Positions 16,790 through 27,900 of a DNA stretch of 64,000 bases are shown in pieces. The position numbers were made by a program, and so were the translations under genes. The DNA comes from Deltaproteobacteria bacterium (GTDB lineage: Bacteria; Acidobacteriota; Thermoanaerobaculia; Multivoradales; JAHZIX01): contig JAHZIX010000013.1 in NCBI GenBank assembly GCA_022601195.1, positions 1 to 64,000 on the forward strand. Direction: 5' to 3'. The notes under the pieces were generated by a model. That model was not told the origin of the DNA. It searched no databases and saw nothing but the letters and a program-made list of their open reading frames with translations. Position 1 is the first letter of the stretch. Every line of letters starts with the position of its first letter.

Positions 16790-19122
16790 TGCCGCGGCCC
16801 CCCGGGAGCTCCGTGACTGGAAAGCCTATGACGTTTGACGATTTTCTCGACGATCAACTCTGCCAGGCGGAGAAAAAAGGCCGATACCTGACGCTCGCTC
16901 AGCTGAGCGCGGCCTCCCTGGGGCAGCATCCTCGGAGTGCCGAGCCTAGGTTCGTGGACGCTCGGCGGCAGATCGAAACAGTGCTGGCCCGCGGGGCGCG
17001 GCGCGTGGGCGATTCAAAAAGGGCGACCTTCCGGTTGGCGGCGGCGCGTGAAAGCTTTCGGAGCTTTCACGGCACGACGCCGGAAAAGGACGGGCCGAAA
17101 GAGCTGCCGGAGAAGGTGCTGCTGTGGTTGTTTCGTAGCGGCTTCGACGATCGAGCGCCGGGCGCGGCGGGAACCCTTGGATTCGCTCTCGAAGTCTGCC
17201 GTCGCTTTCGCATCGACTTGCGGGAGGTCGTCACGGTCGAAACCGAGGGGACGAGTTTTTGGATAGGCGAGTCCGTGCCCGGAGCCGAGCCTCCAGAGGC
17301 CCTCTTTGGCCGGGAGGAGGAGCTGGGCCGCCATCTCTCCCAGCTCGCCGTCGCCGTCGAGCAGCGCCGTCACTACCTGATCGAGGGGCATCGCGGGGTC
17401 GGAAAGTCGGTCTTCGTCCGGACCCTGGTGCACCGAGCCTGGACTCAGTGGCAGGTCGCGGGAGGTAGCAGGTCCAGGCTGCGGTTTCGGCTCTTCGACA
17501 AGACCGACTTTCTCGGCTCGCAGGACGACAACCGTCAAGTGCTGCACGAGATCCACCGGTATCTCGAGAGCGAGCCTCTGGTGGTGCCAATATTCGACGG
17601 ACTAGAGGTCCTTCTCAGCCCCAACCAGGACATGGCCGACGACTTCCTGGGGCTGTTCGGAGGATCGCTCGAAGCGGGCGGACGCACCTTCGTGCTCGTG
17701 TGCCGTGCCGAGATCGTGCGCTCCAGCGGGTTGTACCGGTACCCCTTAATCGGCCAGCAGATGCTGCCGGCCTTGGCGCCCGACGCGACTCGCCGAATCG
17801 TCGAGGGTCAACTGCAACGCTTCGCCGCGGCTCGCGAGCCGGTCCTAGGATTCCCGAACGGGGTCGCTAGCGTTGCCGAAGCCATCGTCGAAGCAGCTCG
17901 CGGGCGGTACCCGAATCGTTTCCTGCCGGAAGTGGCTCTGCATCTGGCGATCGGCACCCTGGAGAAGTCTCGGGCGAGGTTGGCGAGCGAGCAAGGCGCG
18001 GAGCCGGAGGTCGACCTCGACGATCTGTGGCAGCACATCTCGGAAGAACTCTCCCTGACGCCAGAGCTTCTGGGCCGGGATCCGAGCGCCTTCTATCGGT
18101 CGGTGCGCCAGCAGCTCAAAGAGGACGTCATCGGTCAGGATCATGCCGTCGACCTGATATGCCAGGTCCTGGAGATGCTCGCCGGACGCCTGCAGCGAGA
18201 GCCGCGAGGCCGCTTCCTCTTCGTCGGCCCACCCGGCGTCGGCAAGACCTATCTGGCCCGCTCGTTGGCCCGCCGGCTCGGTTACGGCGACGAGGCGTTT
18301 TTCGTCTTCAACATGTCGGAGTACTCCACCGAGATGGCGAGGACGCGGTTTCTCGGTTCGGATCCCGGCTACGTCGGCTACGGCAGCACGCGGACGATCT
18401 ACGACTTCGTCCGGTCGCGGCCATCTTGTGTCGTCCTGCTCGACGAGATCGACCGCTGTCATCCGTCGATCCAGGACGTACTACTCTCGATCCTGGAAGG
18501 TCAAGGCAAGGACGCGGACGGTCTGCCCGTCTCTTTCTCTCAGGCGATCTTCATACTGACGACGAATCAAGGGCAGGACCGCGTGATCCACGCTTTTCAG
18601 GACTATCGCCGCGGGCAGTTGCCGGATCGCCAGGCGATGGCGGAATCGTTCGACGACGCGACTCTCCGGCATCTGATCCTCACCGGCGTCGTGGATCGAT
18701 CCGAGGGCCAGATGCAAGCGCTGGTAGAGGAGCAGCTCCGACGCGTAAAAGATCGCTTCGAGAAAGAAGCGGACGAGGCCGAGAGGCTCCGATCGATCCA
18801 GGGGTATCTGGATCTGCGCCGGATCCACCAGGGGCTGCTCCGCGGCGAGGACCGTCCGATCCTCGATCGCGCGCTCCTCGACCGGATTGATTTTCTGATC
18901 CCCTTCTTTCCGATCAAGGAGCCCGAGCTCTTGCACCACATTCTGGAGATGGAGCTGAACCGGACGGGATGGCGGTCTTGTCCTCGCGAGACGCGGAATC
19001 GGATCGTCGAGGAAGCCGGGGCGCAGCAGGAGTCGGTTCGTCCCTTGAAACGTCTGGTCAAGAAATACCTGAGAACCAACCGATACTCGACAGAAGAGGA
19101 GAGTCAAGATGCCATGGTCTGA
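16789..19122 (+). CDS. ClpV-like double AAA+ ATPase
   Basis: A 777-residue ATPase of the ClpA/B class. A non-standard N-terminal region (1-160) replaces the usual Clp repeat domain. AAA-1 begins with GREEELGRHL and has Walker A GHRGVGKS (about 199-206) but a weak Walker B (VPIFDGLEVL). AAA-2 has GPPGVGKTYLARSLA (about 479), Walker B VVLLDEIDR (about 547) and a sensor TTNQ. ClpV recycles contracted type VI sheaths; this protein is shorter than ClpV (about 870) and lacks an obvious long middle coiled coil. It overlaps the next gene by 14 bases. Strongest single marker that the operon encodes a contractile machine. Confidence 0.75.
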   Translation: MPRPPGSSVTGKPMTFDDFLDDQLCQAEKKGRYLTLAQLSAASLGQHPRSAEPRFVDARRQIETVLARGARRVGDSKRATFRLAAARESFRSFHGTTPEKDGPKELPEKVLLWLFRSGFDDRAPGAAGTLGFALEVCRRFRIDLREVVTVETEGTSFWIGESVPGAEPPEALFGREEELGRHLSQLAVAVEQRRHYLIEGHRGVGKSVFVRTLVHRAWTQWQVAGGSRSRLRFRLFDKTDFLGSQDDNRQVLHEIHRYLESEPLVVPIFDGLEVLLSPNQDMADDFLGLFGGSLEAGGRTFVLVCRAEIVRSSGLYRYPLIGQQMLPALAPDATRRIVEGQLQRFAAAREPVLGFPNGVASVAEAIVEAARGRYPNRFLPEVALHLAIGTLEKSRARLASEQGAEPEVDLDDLWQHISEELSLTPELLGRDPSAFYRSVRQQLKEDVIGQDHAVDLICQVLEMLAGRLQREPRGRFLFVGPPGVGKTYLARSLARRLGYGDEAFFVFNMSEYSTEMARTRFLGSDPGYVGYGSTRTIYDFVRSRPSCVVLLDEIDRCHPSIQDVLLSILEGQGKDADGLPVSFSQAIFILTTNQGQDRVIHAFQDYRRGQLPDRQAMAESFDDATLRHLILTGVVDRSEGQMQALVEEQLRRVKDRFEKEADEAERLRSIQGYLDLRRIHQGLLRGEDRPILDRALLDRIDFLIPFFPIKEPELLHHILEMELNRTGWRSCPRETRNRIVEEAGAQQESVRPLKRLVKKYLRTNRYSTEEESQDAMV

Positions 19123-22100
19123 GGATTTTCGGCGGAAACTCGAGCAATCCGGACGGCGAATCGCCGTGGTCGGCCGCTTCAGCAGCAAGCCCCCGAAGAC
19201 GTACGTTTTCTCCGGCGATCCGCGAGCCGACGGCCGCATCACCGCTGAAGATCTTTTCGCGGTGCTCCAGCCCAACCTGTGCGGCACGTCCGAAGGCGGG
19301 CAGCTTCTGCCCATCGGCGACGAAACCTGGAACAGCTTCCTGGTTAGCACGCCGCTGAGAGCGCCCGAGGCGTCGCGGCGATTCGCGGTCGTTGTGGACA
19401 GTCCCTTGCTGGAAAGTACGGTCGCCATGGGCCGGGGTGAGGCTCGACCCGCTGATGACGAGAGCGGACGCTCGGAGGAGAATGTGGTGGAGGGGGGCGA
19501 GCGCTCAAAGCAAAGCCAGATCTGGAGGGACGCTCAACGCTCGGGGAAGAAGCATTTTGGAGACCTGGTCGCGTCGCTGCACGTCTTGTCAGCCTTCTCG
19601 GGCCAGAAGTTCGCGTCCGCCCTGCTCCGCGTGACCCCGGACTTCGTCTTCAGGGACGCGCGGGCTTGGGGAGGGCCGGCGAACGTCGAAGCGGCGATTC
19701 TGCAGGATTTTCTCAAGGAGGATCTTGAGGCCCAGGGGTTGATCTTGCGCCTCCTGACCTGTTTCCATCAGGACGAAGCCCATGCCGCCCGCGAACTCGA
19801 GGTCTATCTCAGCAGCCTCGAAGATCCTTCGAGGGCGGGATTCACTGCCTCGAGGAAAGACACGCAGATTAAGTCCCTGTGCGCCAGCGTGCGTCGCTTG
19901 AGGAGTGCCTTGGAGAAGAACGATCCGACCGTCATCAACGACTTGACCGACGAATACAAGGAAGCTCCTGCCCGCTTTCACCACTTTAAGCTTCCGGGAC
20001 TCGAAGCCTTCGGGCTTGCCGACTGCCTGAGGGCCTATCTGCGGGCCTCGGAGGCCGTTCACCGCATCGTCCGCACCGACCTGCTGCATCCCTCGATGGT
20101 CCTGTGGCTGGTCTCGAAGTATCAGGGGGAAGGACCGTTCACGTCGGGCAACGACCTTCGGCATCGAGTGAGGAAGGCACTCGAAGTCGGCGTCGGGAAC
20201 CAGAAGCATCGCGTGCCGAGACTCAGCGCCGCACAGAAGGAAAGTTTGAGACAAGCAGCGCTGGCAGCCTCCGATGAGCTGGAGACTCCGGACCGGATCG
20301 AGAAGGAAGATCGTGATCGCTATTCCGCGACCCTCGATCAGATGACCGCAACCATCCTCCTCGACGAGGACAGGCGCCTGACCCTCGGCATATGCGAAAA
20401 GCGAGCGCTCTCGCTCTTCAAGGCTCTGGCCGAGAAATCTGGGGGGCCGGTCGCGGCCATCCTGGAGACGCTGGAAGAGAAGCTCCAGTCCCTGCGCGAC
20501 GATTGGCTGGAGATCCTAAGAGCGAAAGACGGCGCCACCCAAAAAGAGCTCTCCGAGCGCCTAGCAAAGCTACCTGAAGCTGCCGGCCTGGTCGACCTCA
20601 AGAGGCTCCAGAGGCGCGTCGAGAGCACGGAGAAAGGTACTGAGAAGGACCGGTTTCTGGCGGCTTTCTACCACGAGATCAGCTTCGCTCACAAAGAGAC
20701 GTTCTTTGCGGACTTCGACGAGAATCTCGACGCGATCGTCAGCCAGCGCGAGCACGTGGAGTCTCTCTACAAAGGCTTGCGGGCAGCCGCCGCGGTAGCC
20801 CAGGGTAAGGTGGCGGGAATTGCAGGGCTCGGCCCGGCGGGCCTCGACTTCGGCGAGAACCTCGCTTATTCGGCCACGACCTCGCGAGAGAAGACCGCCG
20901 AGTACCTGGCGCGGGGCGGACAGGGGCCGAAAGGAACCTACGCCGTCCCTGATCGCAGCAAATCTCAGGGCGGGCAGTTCGACGTCAAGAAGGAAGGCGA
21001 GACGATAGGCACCCTCTTGGTTCAAGAGCGCACCGCCGAGTCGGAAACCCCGACAAGCGTTAGCGTCGAGCTTTCCGAGGGGCTGTCGCCAGAGCAGCTT
21101 TCGAAGCTGCAGATCGAAGCTCAGGACGCCGACGTGGCGACACTCGATCTAGATTGGGAGAATGCCGAGCTGGTCGGTGGTGACCGCTACGATCTGGTTG
21201 AAGCCCTTCCTGCCCTCGGCGAGATTCAGGACCAGATCGTTGCCGCCTACAAGGCCGACGAGGACAACTCCAAGGGCATCCGCTCCGAGCTTCAGGCATT
21301 GATCCTTCTCGAGCACGTCGTGGCCGCTCCGGAGGGGCAGACGTCACTGGGGGAGGCCGACGTTTCCAACCTCCTCGGTCTGGTCATCGATGTCGTGGAG
21401 TTCGTCCTGGGCGGAGAGCAGAAAGGTAGCAAAGCCTTCGTTCCCGGAGCTGACGATGTCACCGCCGGACGGTTGGGCAGAATCAATCTGAGCAAGTACT
21501 TCCCCACTAGCCTCGGGCAAGCCGGCGAGCATCAACTCAATGCACTGGTCCAATGGGTCGAGGAGCTCAATTCGAGTCTCGATGATTCGGCCGCCTATCT
21601 CGGAAGTCTGCGCCAGCTCAAGAGCCTGTTTCGCTGCATGAACAGGACGGGGGCCGACGTCGAGATCGTCGTCGTGGACGATACGCTCTCCGGTCTGGCT
21701 GCTGAAGGCGAAGAACCTCTGGTCGGCGGTCCATGGTCTCCAGCGGCAATGGTCCTGACCTCGGAATCAGCGGCCGACAAAGGGTTGGAATCCTTCCACG
21801 AGCAATTGACGCTGAGTCTCGAAAACGGAATTCGTGTGCCCGTTCTGATTCAGATCCAGGCTTCGAGCAGCAACAAGCTCCCAATCTTGGCACCGTCAGC
21901 ATTCGATGGACTGCTGACCAAAGAGGGGGGCTTCTCGTTCAAGGTCGATGAAGAGGGACTCAAAGCGCTCGATGAGCTGTCGCCGTTCTGGGCGCTCGCC
22001 ATCTCCTCCTGGCTATCGGAACTGCCGGGCAAAGTGAAGAAGAACATAAACTTCAATTCGGCGAAGCGAGGTCCGTTGCCCGAACGCCTCCGGTCGAGGC

Positions 22101-22495
22101 TCAGATTGGGAGAAGACCGCGACCTGGCAGAGTTCTTGTGCGAGGCGTGGGAACTGACCGCACTCGGTCACTTTTGCAGTGCCGCCTGGATGTCGGCCGC
22201 CTCGGGATACTGTCAGAACGAAAAGGTGGAGTACGCGATGGCGAAGAATCAATTCGGAGTCCACGTCGCGACCGTATTGGGGGACTCCCAGGATCGGCAC
22301 GCGGCGTACAGCGCGTTTCCGTCTCGTTCCGCCTGGAAGGAGGCGCTGATCGGGACCAGCTCGGGGACCCCCATCACTCCGGGCGGCAACGAAGAGCCTG
22401 TCAGCGATAGCTTTGGTCTGGTGTTGGAAGAGAGCTCGAGTCGACGGACAGCGAGCCTCGCACCTGAGGCCCTGAAGTGGTTACCTCGGTTCTAA
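19109..22495 (+). CDS. Unknown 1128-aa protein, possible TssB/TssC-like sheath fusion
   Basis: Recognition is uncertain. The N-terminus has the order of elements seen in TssB: RRIAVVGRFSSKPP, an ITAEDLFAVLQPNL helix, then an ETWNSFLVS segment. A part near 815-850 (YLGSLRQLKSLFRCM, then DVEIVVVD) recalls the WRGL helix and following strand of TssC. Between them lies a long helical, glutamate- and lysine-rich region. No membrane segments or signal peptide. Its position directly after the ClpV-like ATPase, the enzyme that acts on sheath proteins, is the reason to consider a fused sheath. An unrelated structural protein is equally possible. GAGGAG precedes the ATG. Confidence 0.4.
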   Translation: MPWSEDFRRKLEQSGRRIAVVGRFSSKPPKTYVFSGDPRADGRITAEDLFAVLQPNLCGTSEGGQLLPIGDETWNSFLVSTPLRAPEASRRFAVVVDSPLLESTVAMGRGEARPADDESGRSEENVVEGGERSKQSQIWRDAQRSGKKHFGDLVASLHVLSAFSGQKFASALLRVTPDFVFRDARAWGGPANVEAAILQDFLKEDLEAQGLILRLLTCFHQDEAHAARELEVYLSSLEDPSRAGFTASRKDTQIKSLCASVRRLRSALEKNDPTVINDLTDEYKEAPARFHHFKLPGLEAFGLADCLRAYLRASEAVHRIVRTDLLHPSMVLWLVSKYQGEGPFTSGNDLRHRVRKALEVGVGNQKHRVPRLSAAQKESLRQAALAASDELETPDRIEKEDRDRYSATLDQMTATILLDEDRRLTLGICEKRALSLFKALAEKSGGPVAAILETLEEKLQSLRDDWLEILRAKDGATQKELSERLAKLPEAAGLVDLKRLQRRVESTEKGTEKDRFLAAFYHEISFAHKETFFADFDENLDAIVSQREHVESLYKGLRAAAAVAQGKVAGIAGLGPAGLDFGENLAYSATTSREKTAEYLARGGQGPKGTYAVPDRSKSQGGQFDVKKEGETIGTLLVQERTAESETPTSVSVELSEGLSPEQLSKLQIEAQDADVATLDLDWENAELVGGDRYDLVEALPALGEIQDQIVAAYKADEDNSKGIRSELQALILLEHVVAAPEGQTSLGEADVSNLLGLVIDVVEFVLGGEQKGSKAFVPGADDVTAGRLGRINLSKYFPTSLGQAGEHQLNALVQWVEELNSSLDDSAAYLGSLRQLKSLFRCMNRTGADVEIVVVDDTLSGLAAEGEEPLVGGPWSPAAMVLTSESAADKGLESFHEQLTLSLENGIRVPVLIQIQASSSNKLPILAPSAFDGLLTKEGGFSFKVDEEGLKALDELSPFWALAISSWLSELPGKVKKNINFNSAKRGPLPERLRSRLRLGEDRDLAEFLCEAWELTALGHFCSAAWMSAASGYCQNEKVEYAMAKNQFGVHVATVLGDSQDRHAAYSAFPSRSAWKEALIGTSSGTPITPGGNEEPVSDSFGLVLEESSSRRTASLAPEALKWLPRF

Positions 22496-22510
22496 GCAGA
22501 AGGAGATGTG

Positions 22511-23449
22511 ATGAGTTATCGACTTGAAGATCTTCAGAAAAAAGTTCTCTTAAGAGATTTCGAGAGCTTTCTCGTCCGGATAGAGTTCAATATCGCTCGG
22601 GCGACGGGAAGGATCTCGGTCACCGGAGGCAAGGCGGCGATCTACCAGAGCAATACGACGAACCAGGACTTCCCCGGCTCGCTGATGGACGAGGGACTCC
22701 GGTGGGTTCGGCTGATCGACAACGGCCAGCAACCGCAAGCAACCCAGCTCGACCTCCAATTGGAGGCTGTCGCGGAAACAACGCTGGATCTGGTGAACGA
22801 GACCGCGAGGTTGACCCTTCTCGAAGTCCCCACGCCGCAAGGCGGGCAGGCCCCCGGTTGGCTCGCTGCTGCGAATTGGAACATCCCTTACAAGCCTCCG
22901 AAGGTGACCGCGGACGGTACGCCGTTTCGCCCCAGGTGGTTCTCGTTCGACACCATCGGAAAACGATACTGCGATGCCTTGCAGGAAGGTAGGAACAATA
23001 ACGGTTGCTCTGCTTTGCGAGTGGTCTGCCCGATGTTGAATCCGCCGATCATGAGTCGCATCTTCCTCAACCATGGCAAGGAGATCAGAGACTTGCAACC
23101 TTTTTCGATTCAACTATCGTCCAGCGAACCCTGGAAGTACCCACCCGCCACGCCGCCTCCGATTCCGGGCGCAGTGATCGGATCGGTGACCGCTGTACAG
23201 GGTGCTTTCAAACAACTGCTTCTCAGCGAGCTGGAGGAGTTGAATATCCGGTGGTCCGGTCCCGGATCTTTGTCCAACGAGAAGATCCTGCTGCTCTTGG
23301 CCTCGTGGATCGGGAGCCAGGGACGAAATCTCGAGACGTGTGACGACTCGCGCTTGAACTCCGTCGTCCCGCCGAGTCCGGACTCGCCTCTCGAGGTTCT
23401 GCTGCTCGAAGGGCTCAACAGCATCAATTGGGTAGCGCCGGTGCACTGA
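22511..23449 (+). CDS. Unknown 312-aa protein before the VgrG-like gene
   Basis: I do not recognise it. It begins with a charged helix (RLEDLQKKVLLRDFESFLVRIEF), has a proline-rich middle (WKYPPATPPPIPG) and no membrane segment. I chose ATG 22511 because AAGGAG lies six bases upstream; a GTG at 22508 is also possible. Its stop overlaps the start of the VgrG-like gene (TGATG). Genes just before vgrG in type VI and phage-tail clusters often encode tube, adaptor or baseplate hub proteins; no sequence evidence decides among these. Confidence 0.55.
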   Translation: MSYRLEDLQKKVLLRDFESFLVRIEFNIARATGRISVTGGKAAIYQSNTTNQDFPGSLMDEGLRWVRLIDNGQQPQATQLDLQLEAVAETTLDLVNETARLTLLEVPTPQGGQAPGWLAAANWNIPYKPPKVTADGTPFRPRWFSFDTIGKRYCDALQEGRNNNGCSALRVVCPMLNPPIMSRIFLNHGKEIRDLQPFSIQLSSSEPWKYPPATPPPIPGAVIGSVTAVQGAFKQLLLSELEELNIRWSGPGSLSNEKILLLLASWIGSQGRNLETCDDSRLNSVVPPSPDSPLEVLLLEGLNSINWVAPVH

Positions 23450-24939
23450 TGGATCTGTTGATCTCGGATTCGAAGACCGAAGTCCTCGGCCTGTGCTCGA
23501 TGCTGACGTTGAACGCGTCATTTCGGGTGACTTGCCGCCTTCGATCGACCGACCCGGAGAACCTGCGCCGGGCGCTAGCCGCCGCCGAACGGGCGGAGCT
23601 GGCTTCCGACGCCCGAAGCTGGTCCGGCCGGGTCCGCGGCTGGCGGTTCGAGGGCGACAAGATCGAAGTCGAGGTGGAAGGGCTTTCCGACCGGCAGGAC
23701 GTCTGGCTGAGGTCGGCGGTCGCCAAAAAGATCATCTCGCAGCGGCCGGAGTCCGAGGATGCGTGCACGTTTCTGAACGGCGTTTTCGATCAGCATTGTG
23801 AGAGTCCCGAACGCACGAAGCCCTTCGAGCTTGCCTTGCCAGCCGGGGTTTGCCTCCTCAGGCACGAGTTTGCCACCCAGGCGCTCTTCCTGCGCCAGGT
23901 CGCAGCCTTCCTCCGGGAGCGCAGCCCCGACGTCCTCGGATTCCTAGTGGCCGACCGGGAAGCTGAGGGGGAGACGAGAAGGCAGGACTGGATCCGCTGG
24001 ATTGTCCGGCCCGAGCGACGTGACGAACCAGTTTTGGAGCTTCCGGCTCGGCAAACGCCGGCTCTGGCATTGCCGGACCTCTTTGAAGTCTCCTCCTGGG
24101 ATGGATCCTGCGAAGTGAACACCCCGCTTGCCAAGGCCGTCGACCCGTTGGAGCTGATCGCCTGCTGGGGCCAAGCTGACAGCACCTGCCCGGTGGAGGG
24201 GGCGCCCTGTTGGCTTCCGGGACCGGCGCGCTGCGGACGTCACGAGGTGGTCGTGGACTCGGTTTCGCATCGGATCGACCTACTCGGCGAGGACGTGGGA
24301 AAGACCCTCACCACTGTAGCAACGATCGGTGGCAGGACGCAGCCGGCGCCGGAAACCGTCGTTCCCTGGGTGGTCGTCGGCACGGTGCGAGGCTGGTTGT
24401 CGGATTCCTCTAACTGGGGAACGCTGGCGGGCGAAGAGACCTCGCTGATCGAGGTAGCATCGGGGGAAGGGGACGCCTGGCAGATAGGGATGACCGGGAA
24501 GGCGGAGAAGTGCTTGGTCGCTCATCCGTTAGTGCCGACGCCGGTGCGAGAAAGCCACGTCGGGCTGTATTCGGCTTGGAGATCCGGCGATCGGGTCGCG
24601 GTGCGGGTGGCTCCGGGCACCCGCCCCGCGGTCATGGGCGCCTTTCAGCACCGAGTCGAGAGTCTGGAAGAGGTGGCCGTGGCGCTGCAGGCGGAGTCGA
24701 TTGCGCTGGACGTTTCAGGCGGCGGAACCGCCTTGTCAGAAGTCGTGGGGCTGCACCTTCCGGACACCGACAAGGCCGTCTGGAGATCCCGGCAGGAGAC
24801 GGAGTTGTGCAGCGAGTCCATCGCACTGCGCGGCACCGGCGACATCGAGATCGAAGGGAAGACAGCCATCAAGGGCGACACCGACGTCGACGGAAAAACC
24901 CGGCTGAAGGGGGACGTCGAGATGGGAAACCCAGGATGA
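23449..24939 (+). CDS. VgrG-like spike protein
   Basis: A 496-residue protein ordered like VgrG: an N-terminal gp27-like beta region, a gp5-type OB-fold segment near 375-410 (GLYSAWRSGDRVAVRVAPG) and a C-terminal short-repeat beta-helix where I/V alternates with G/D (GDIEIEGKTAIKGD, then VDGKTRLKGDVEMG, about 460-494). It should form the trimeric tip that carries the PAAR-like domain encoded next, four bases later. It is shorter than classical VgrG (about 600-700) and the sequence is far from canonical, in keeping with the rest of the operon. Confidence 0.6.
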   Translation: MDLLISDSKTEVLGLCSMLTLNASFRVTCRLRSTDPENLRRALAAAERAELASDARSWSGRVRGWRFEGDKIEVEVEGLSDRQDVWLRSAVAKKIISQRPESEDACTFLNGVFDQHCESPERTKPFELALPAGVCLLRHEFATQALFLRQVAAFLRERSPDVLGFLVADREAEGETRRQDWIRWIVRPERRDEPVLELPARQTPALALPDLFEVSSWDGSCEVNTPLAKAVDPLELIACWGQADSTCPVEGAPCWLPGPARCGRHEVVVDSVSHRIDLLGEDVGKTLTTVATIGGRTQPAPETVVPWVVVGTVRGWLSDSSNWGTLAGEETSLIEVASGEGDAWQIGMTGKAEKCLVAHPLVPTPVRESHVGLYSAWRSGDRVAVRVAPGTRPAVMGAFQHRVESLEEVAVALQAESIALDVSGGGTALSEVVGLHLPDTDKAVWRSRQETELCSESIALRGTGDIEIEGKTAIKGDTDVDGKTRLKGDVEMGNPG

Positions 24940-24943
24940 GGCA

Positions 24944-27900
24944 ATGCGCTATCTGAGTGCCGGCAGCGTTCTTCAATGTTCGCACGGTGGGCAGGCCGAC
25001 CTCTCCGGTCTTCAAAGCGGCGTCACGGTTGGCGGTCAGAGGGTACTGACCGAGAAGGAGTTGAAGACGGCGCCGCTCATTGGCTGCCCTCAGATCGGCC
25101 CCGGTCTGAAGCCCTGTACAAAAGTCAACCAGGTGGTATTCGGCAAGGCCGCGCAGGTAAAGTTCGAAGGCGGCACCCCGCTGCTCGCCACGCTGGTGGC
25201 GATCACTGACGGCTCACCCCCCGGAATCTGTCAGGTGGTCTCCGATGGCGGCTCGTGCGCCTCGCTTTATCGACCCGCGCCCGACGCCAAGCCAGCCAGC
25301 ACACCGCCGTTCCACAGCCTGACCGGCGGCGGCGAGGAGGAGCGCACAGGCTCCGAGACCGACGATCGCAAAGCCCGAAAGCGGGAAGTCCGGATCTCCC
25401 TGACTCTGGATCGGACCTTCGATCGGGGAAGCAGCCGGACCGATCTGGTCGGACGGCTGCCGCCGGAGATCCTGGTCGAGGTCCGGGTTTTCCGAAAGGG
25501 TATGCCACAGCCCGACGTTCTCTGGGGCTATTTGCCGCTGGACAGGACCGCGGTCGAGCTAGCCATCGACCTGCCGGCGGGCGACAGCCGGTCCTGGCTG
25601 CTGGTGCGCAGTGTCGCGGCAGGTGGCGGGACCGGGCTCAAGGACGTCGAGGTCAAGGGCAGACGATGCTGGATGACGCTGCCGTCCGATCTTCAGCCGC
25701 TTCCGGGCCAGGCGCGGCACTTCGTGCGTACCCGCCAGGAGCTCCAGAGCCGGCTAGGCGAGTGCGGCGTCGAGGAGCTTCTGCATCTGCACGGCCTGAG
25801 CCGGGAGGGCCTGGCCGAGCTGGAACCGGATCAGGTCCCGCCGTGGATGCTGGTACGCCAACCGGTCGAGATCGTCTCGGGGAGCTCGCGTCTCGACGTC
25901 GCGCTCGCCTTGACCTATCCGGCGACGCTGCGGGCCAGGGCGGCGATCGGCGAGCTGCAGGCGGTCTTGAAGCGAGCTGATCGGGCGACGGCGGCCGCGG
26001 TCGACCCCCACCGTCTGCGCTTCGCCCGGCTCTGTCGACAACATGCTCGAGACGGGAAGCTCGGCGCTGACTTCTTCGAGTCGACTTTCGATGGCGAGCC
26101 TTCCGACATCTGGCCCGTATTCCCCCGGCCAGATGAGCGAGACCACGAGCATTGGAACCGCTTCCGTGGCCATGCATCCCTGCCAAGCATGAGGGTACCG
26201 CGCTCCACCGGTCAGGTCTACTGGCAGGTGCCTCTTCACGAGGTCTTGCTCACCGCCGCCGAGCGCCGCTGGCATCAGGAGGCGCTGGAGGTTCTACGTC
26301 ACCTGGATCAAGTGCTCAAGCTGCCGGTCGAGACGTTGACGGAGGAGCTCAACAGGGGACTGGCGAGGTCACCCCGGGTACTCAGTCTGCTCCAACCGGC
26401 AGGGGATATTCCCGAGGACTTCGAGGCGCTATTCCGGTCGACCTGCGCCCATGCCGGATTGCTGCTCGCGGCCGATTGTGTCGAAACCGTATCCGAGGTC
26501 AACCATTGGCTGGAGTGTCTCGATCGGGACACCACCTGGAAGAAGCTGTTAGACGAGACGCGCCGGGACCGTATCGAACGCTTCCTGAGGGGCTATCTGC
26601 GAGTCCTGGCGGGCGCCGCCGCCAAGCCGCCCGCCTGGCTCTCGAGAGACCCCGCGGTCGCCAGGCGCTGGGCCACACTGGTGGCCGGCAAGATGGTCTC
26701 CCGCGGCTTCCTCCTCCGGCTGGACGCGTTCTGGCAGGATCAACCGGATCTCCAGGAGCACCTGAGCTTGCTCGGCAGACCGCTGGTCTCGATCCGCAAG
26801 AAATGGCAGAAAGAGGCGCACGAGGCGGCGCAGTGGGTTCAGAGGGTTGCCGGCTCCGGGGGAGTGCTGGCGAGCGAAGTGGTCAAACACCTCGAGCGTA
26901 GGACGGCGGAGATCCTGGAGGCGATCGGCGTCACGCTCGGCCGATTTCGGGGAGATTGGCAAGCTCGGCTCGAGCAGTTGATCGAGGCTCTCGGCCGGAA
27001 GCTGCAGAAACTCCAGCCGACGCTCGCGATCGACAAGCTGGAGAAGCTTCGGGAGCAGGTTTCGGGGCTGCGCTACTGGCTGGTCGGAGTCATCGACGAG
27101 ATCCGGCGTTCGAAGCAGGTACAAAGGCTCAGCGGTGGCTGGGAAACGCTGCTCGCCGGTCTCGAGCGCGGCCAGCAGATGATCGTTGCCCACGCCCGCC
27201 GTCTGACGTCCTGGGGATTTCTCCAGACCAGGTCTTTGCTGCGTGCCCTGCGGTTGATGAAGTACGTGGCAGCGTTTCGGAAGGCGATCGAGAGAGAGAC
27301 CGCCGGCAGTCACCTGGCAGAGCTCCTGGTGAGCTCGCAGTCTCCAACTCCGACCCAGGCCGCTCGTTTCTTCAAGGTGGCTGTGGTGCTCAAGTTGAGT
27401 CTGATCGTCGGCCGCGTGCTTTCCGACAAAGAGCGCTCGGAGCTCACCGCCGAGGAGTATCACGGGATCTACCAGCTGACCCTGTCAGCTCTGGAGCTGG
27501 GGCTCGACCAGAATCGCGCTCTGACCCGTCTGCCCAAGATCGCCGGACGCACGCTGACGCCGGGGATCTTGATACGCAACGCGTTCTTCTTCGGGGCCGT
27601 GCTGCTCGACGTCTGGGTCATCGGCTCCGAGCTGGCGAAAGACAACGAACTCCAGGCCGTAATCCGAACCGCTGCGTTGGGCGTGGAAGGCCTTGCTTTC
27701 TGGGCCGGTGTAGCCGGATCGGGCGGTCTCGCCCTGACATTGGTCGTCGCCGGCATCAGCGTGAGTCTGCTCTATTCCTGTTATCAGCTCGACGATCTTG
27801 AGCAGGCGCTGAAGGACGCCATCAAAGGGAGCGAGTTCGGGGAAGAAGGGGGAAAGGAGGCCTTGATCGCCCTCGGGACCGATCCGACGAACCCGAGCCC

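Noticed and set aside
16789..19122. Chromosomal ClpB/ClpA chaperone
   Set aside because: The N-terminal domain is not the Clp repeat domain, AAA-1 is atypical and the gene is embedded in the injection-type operon.
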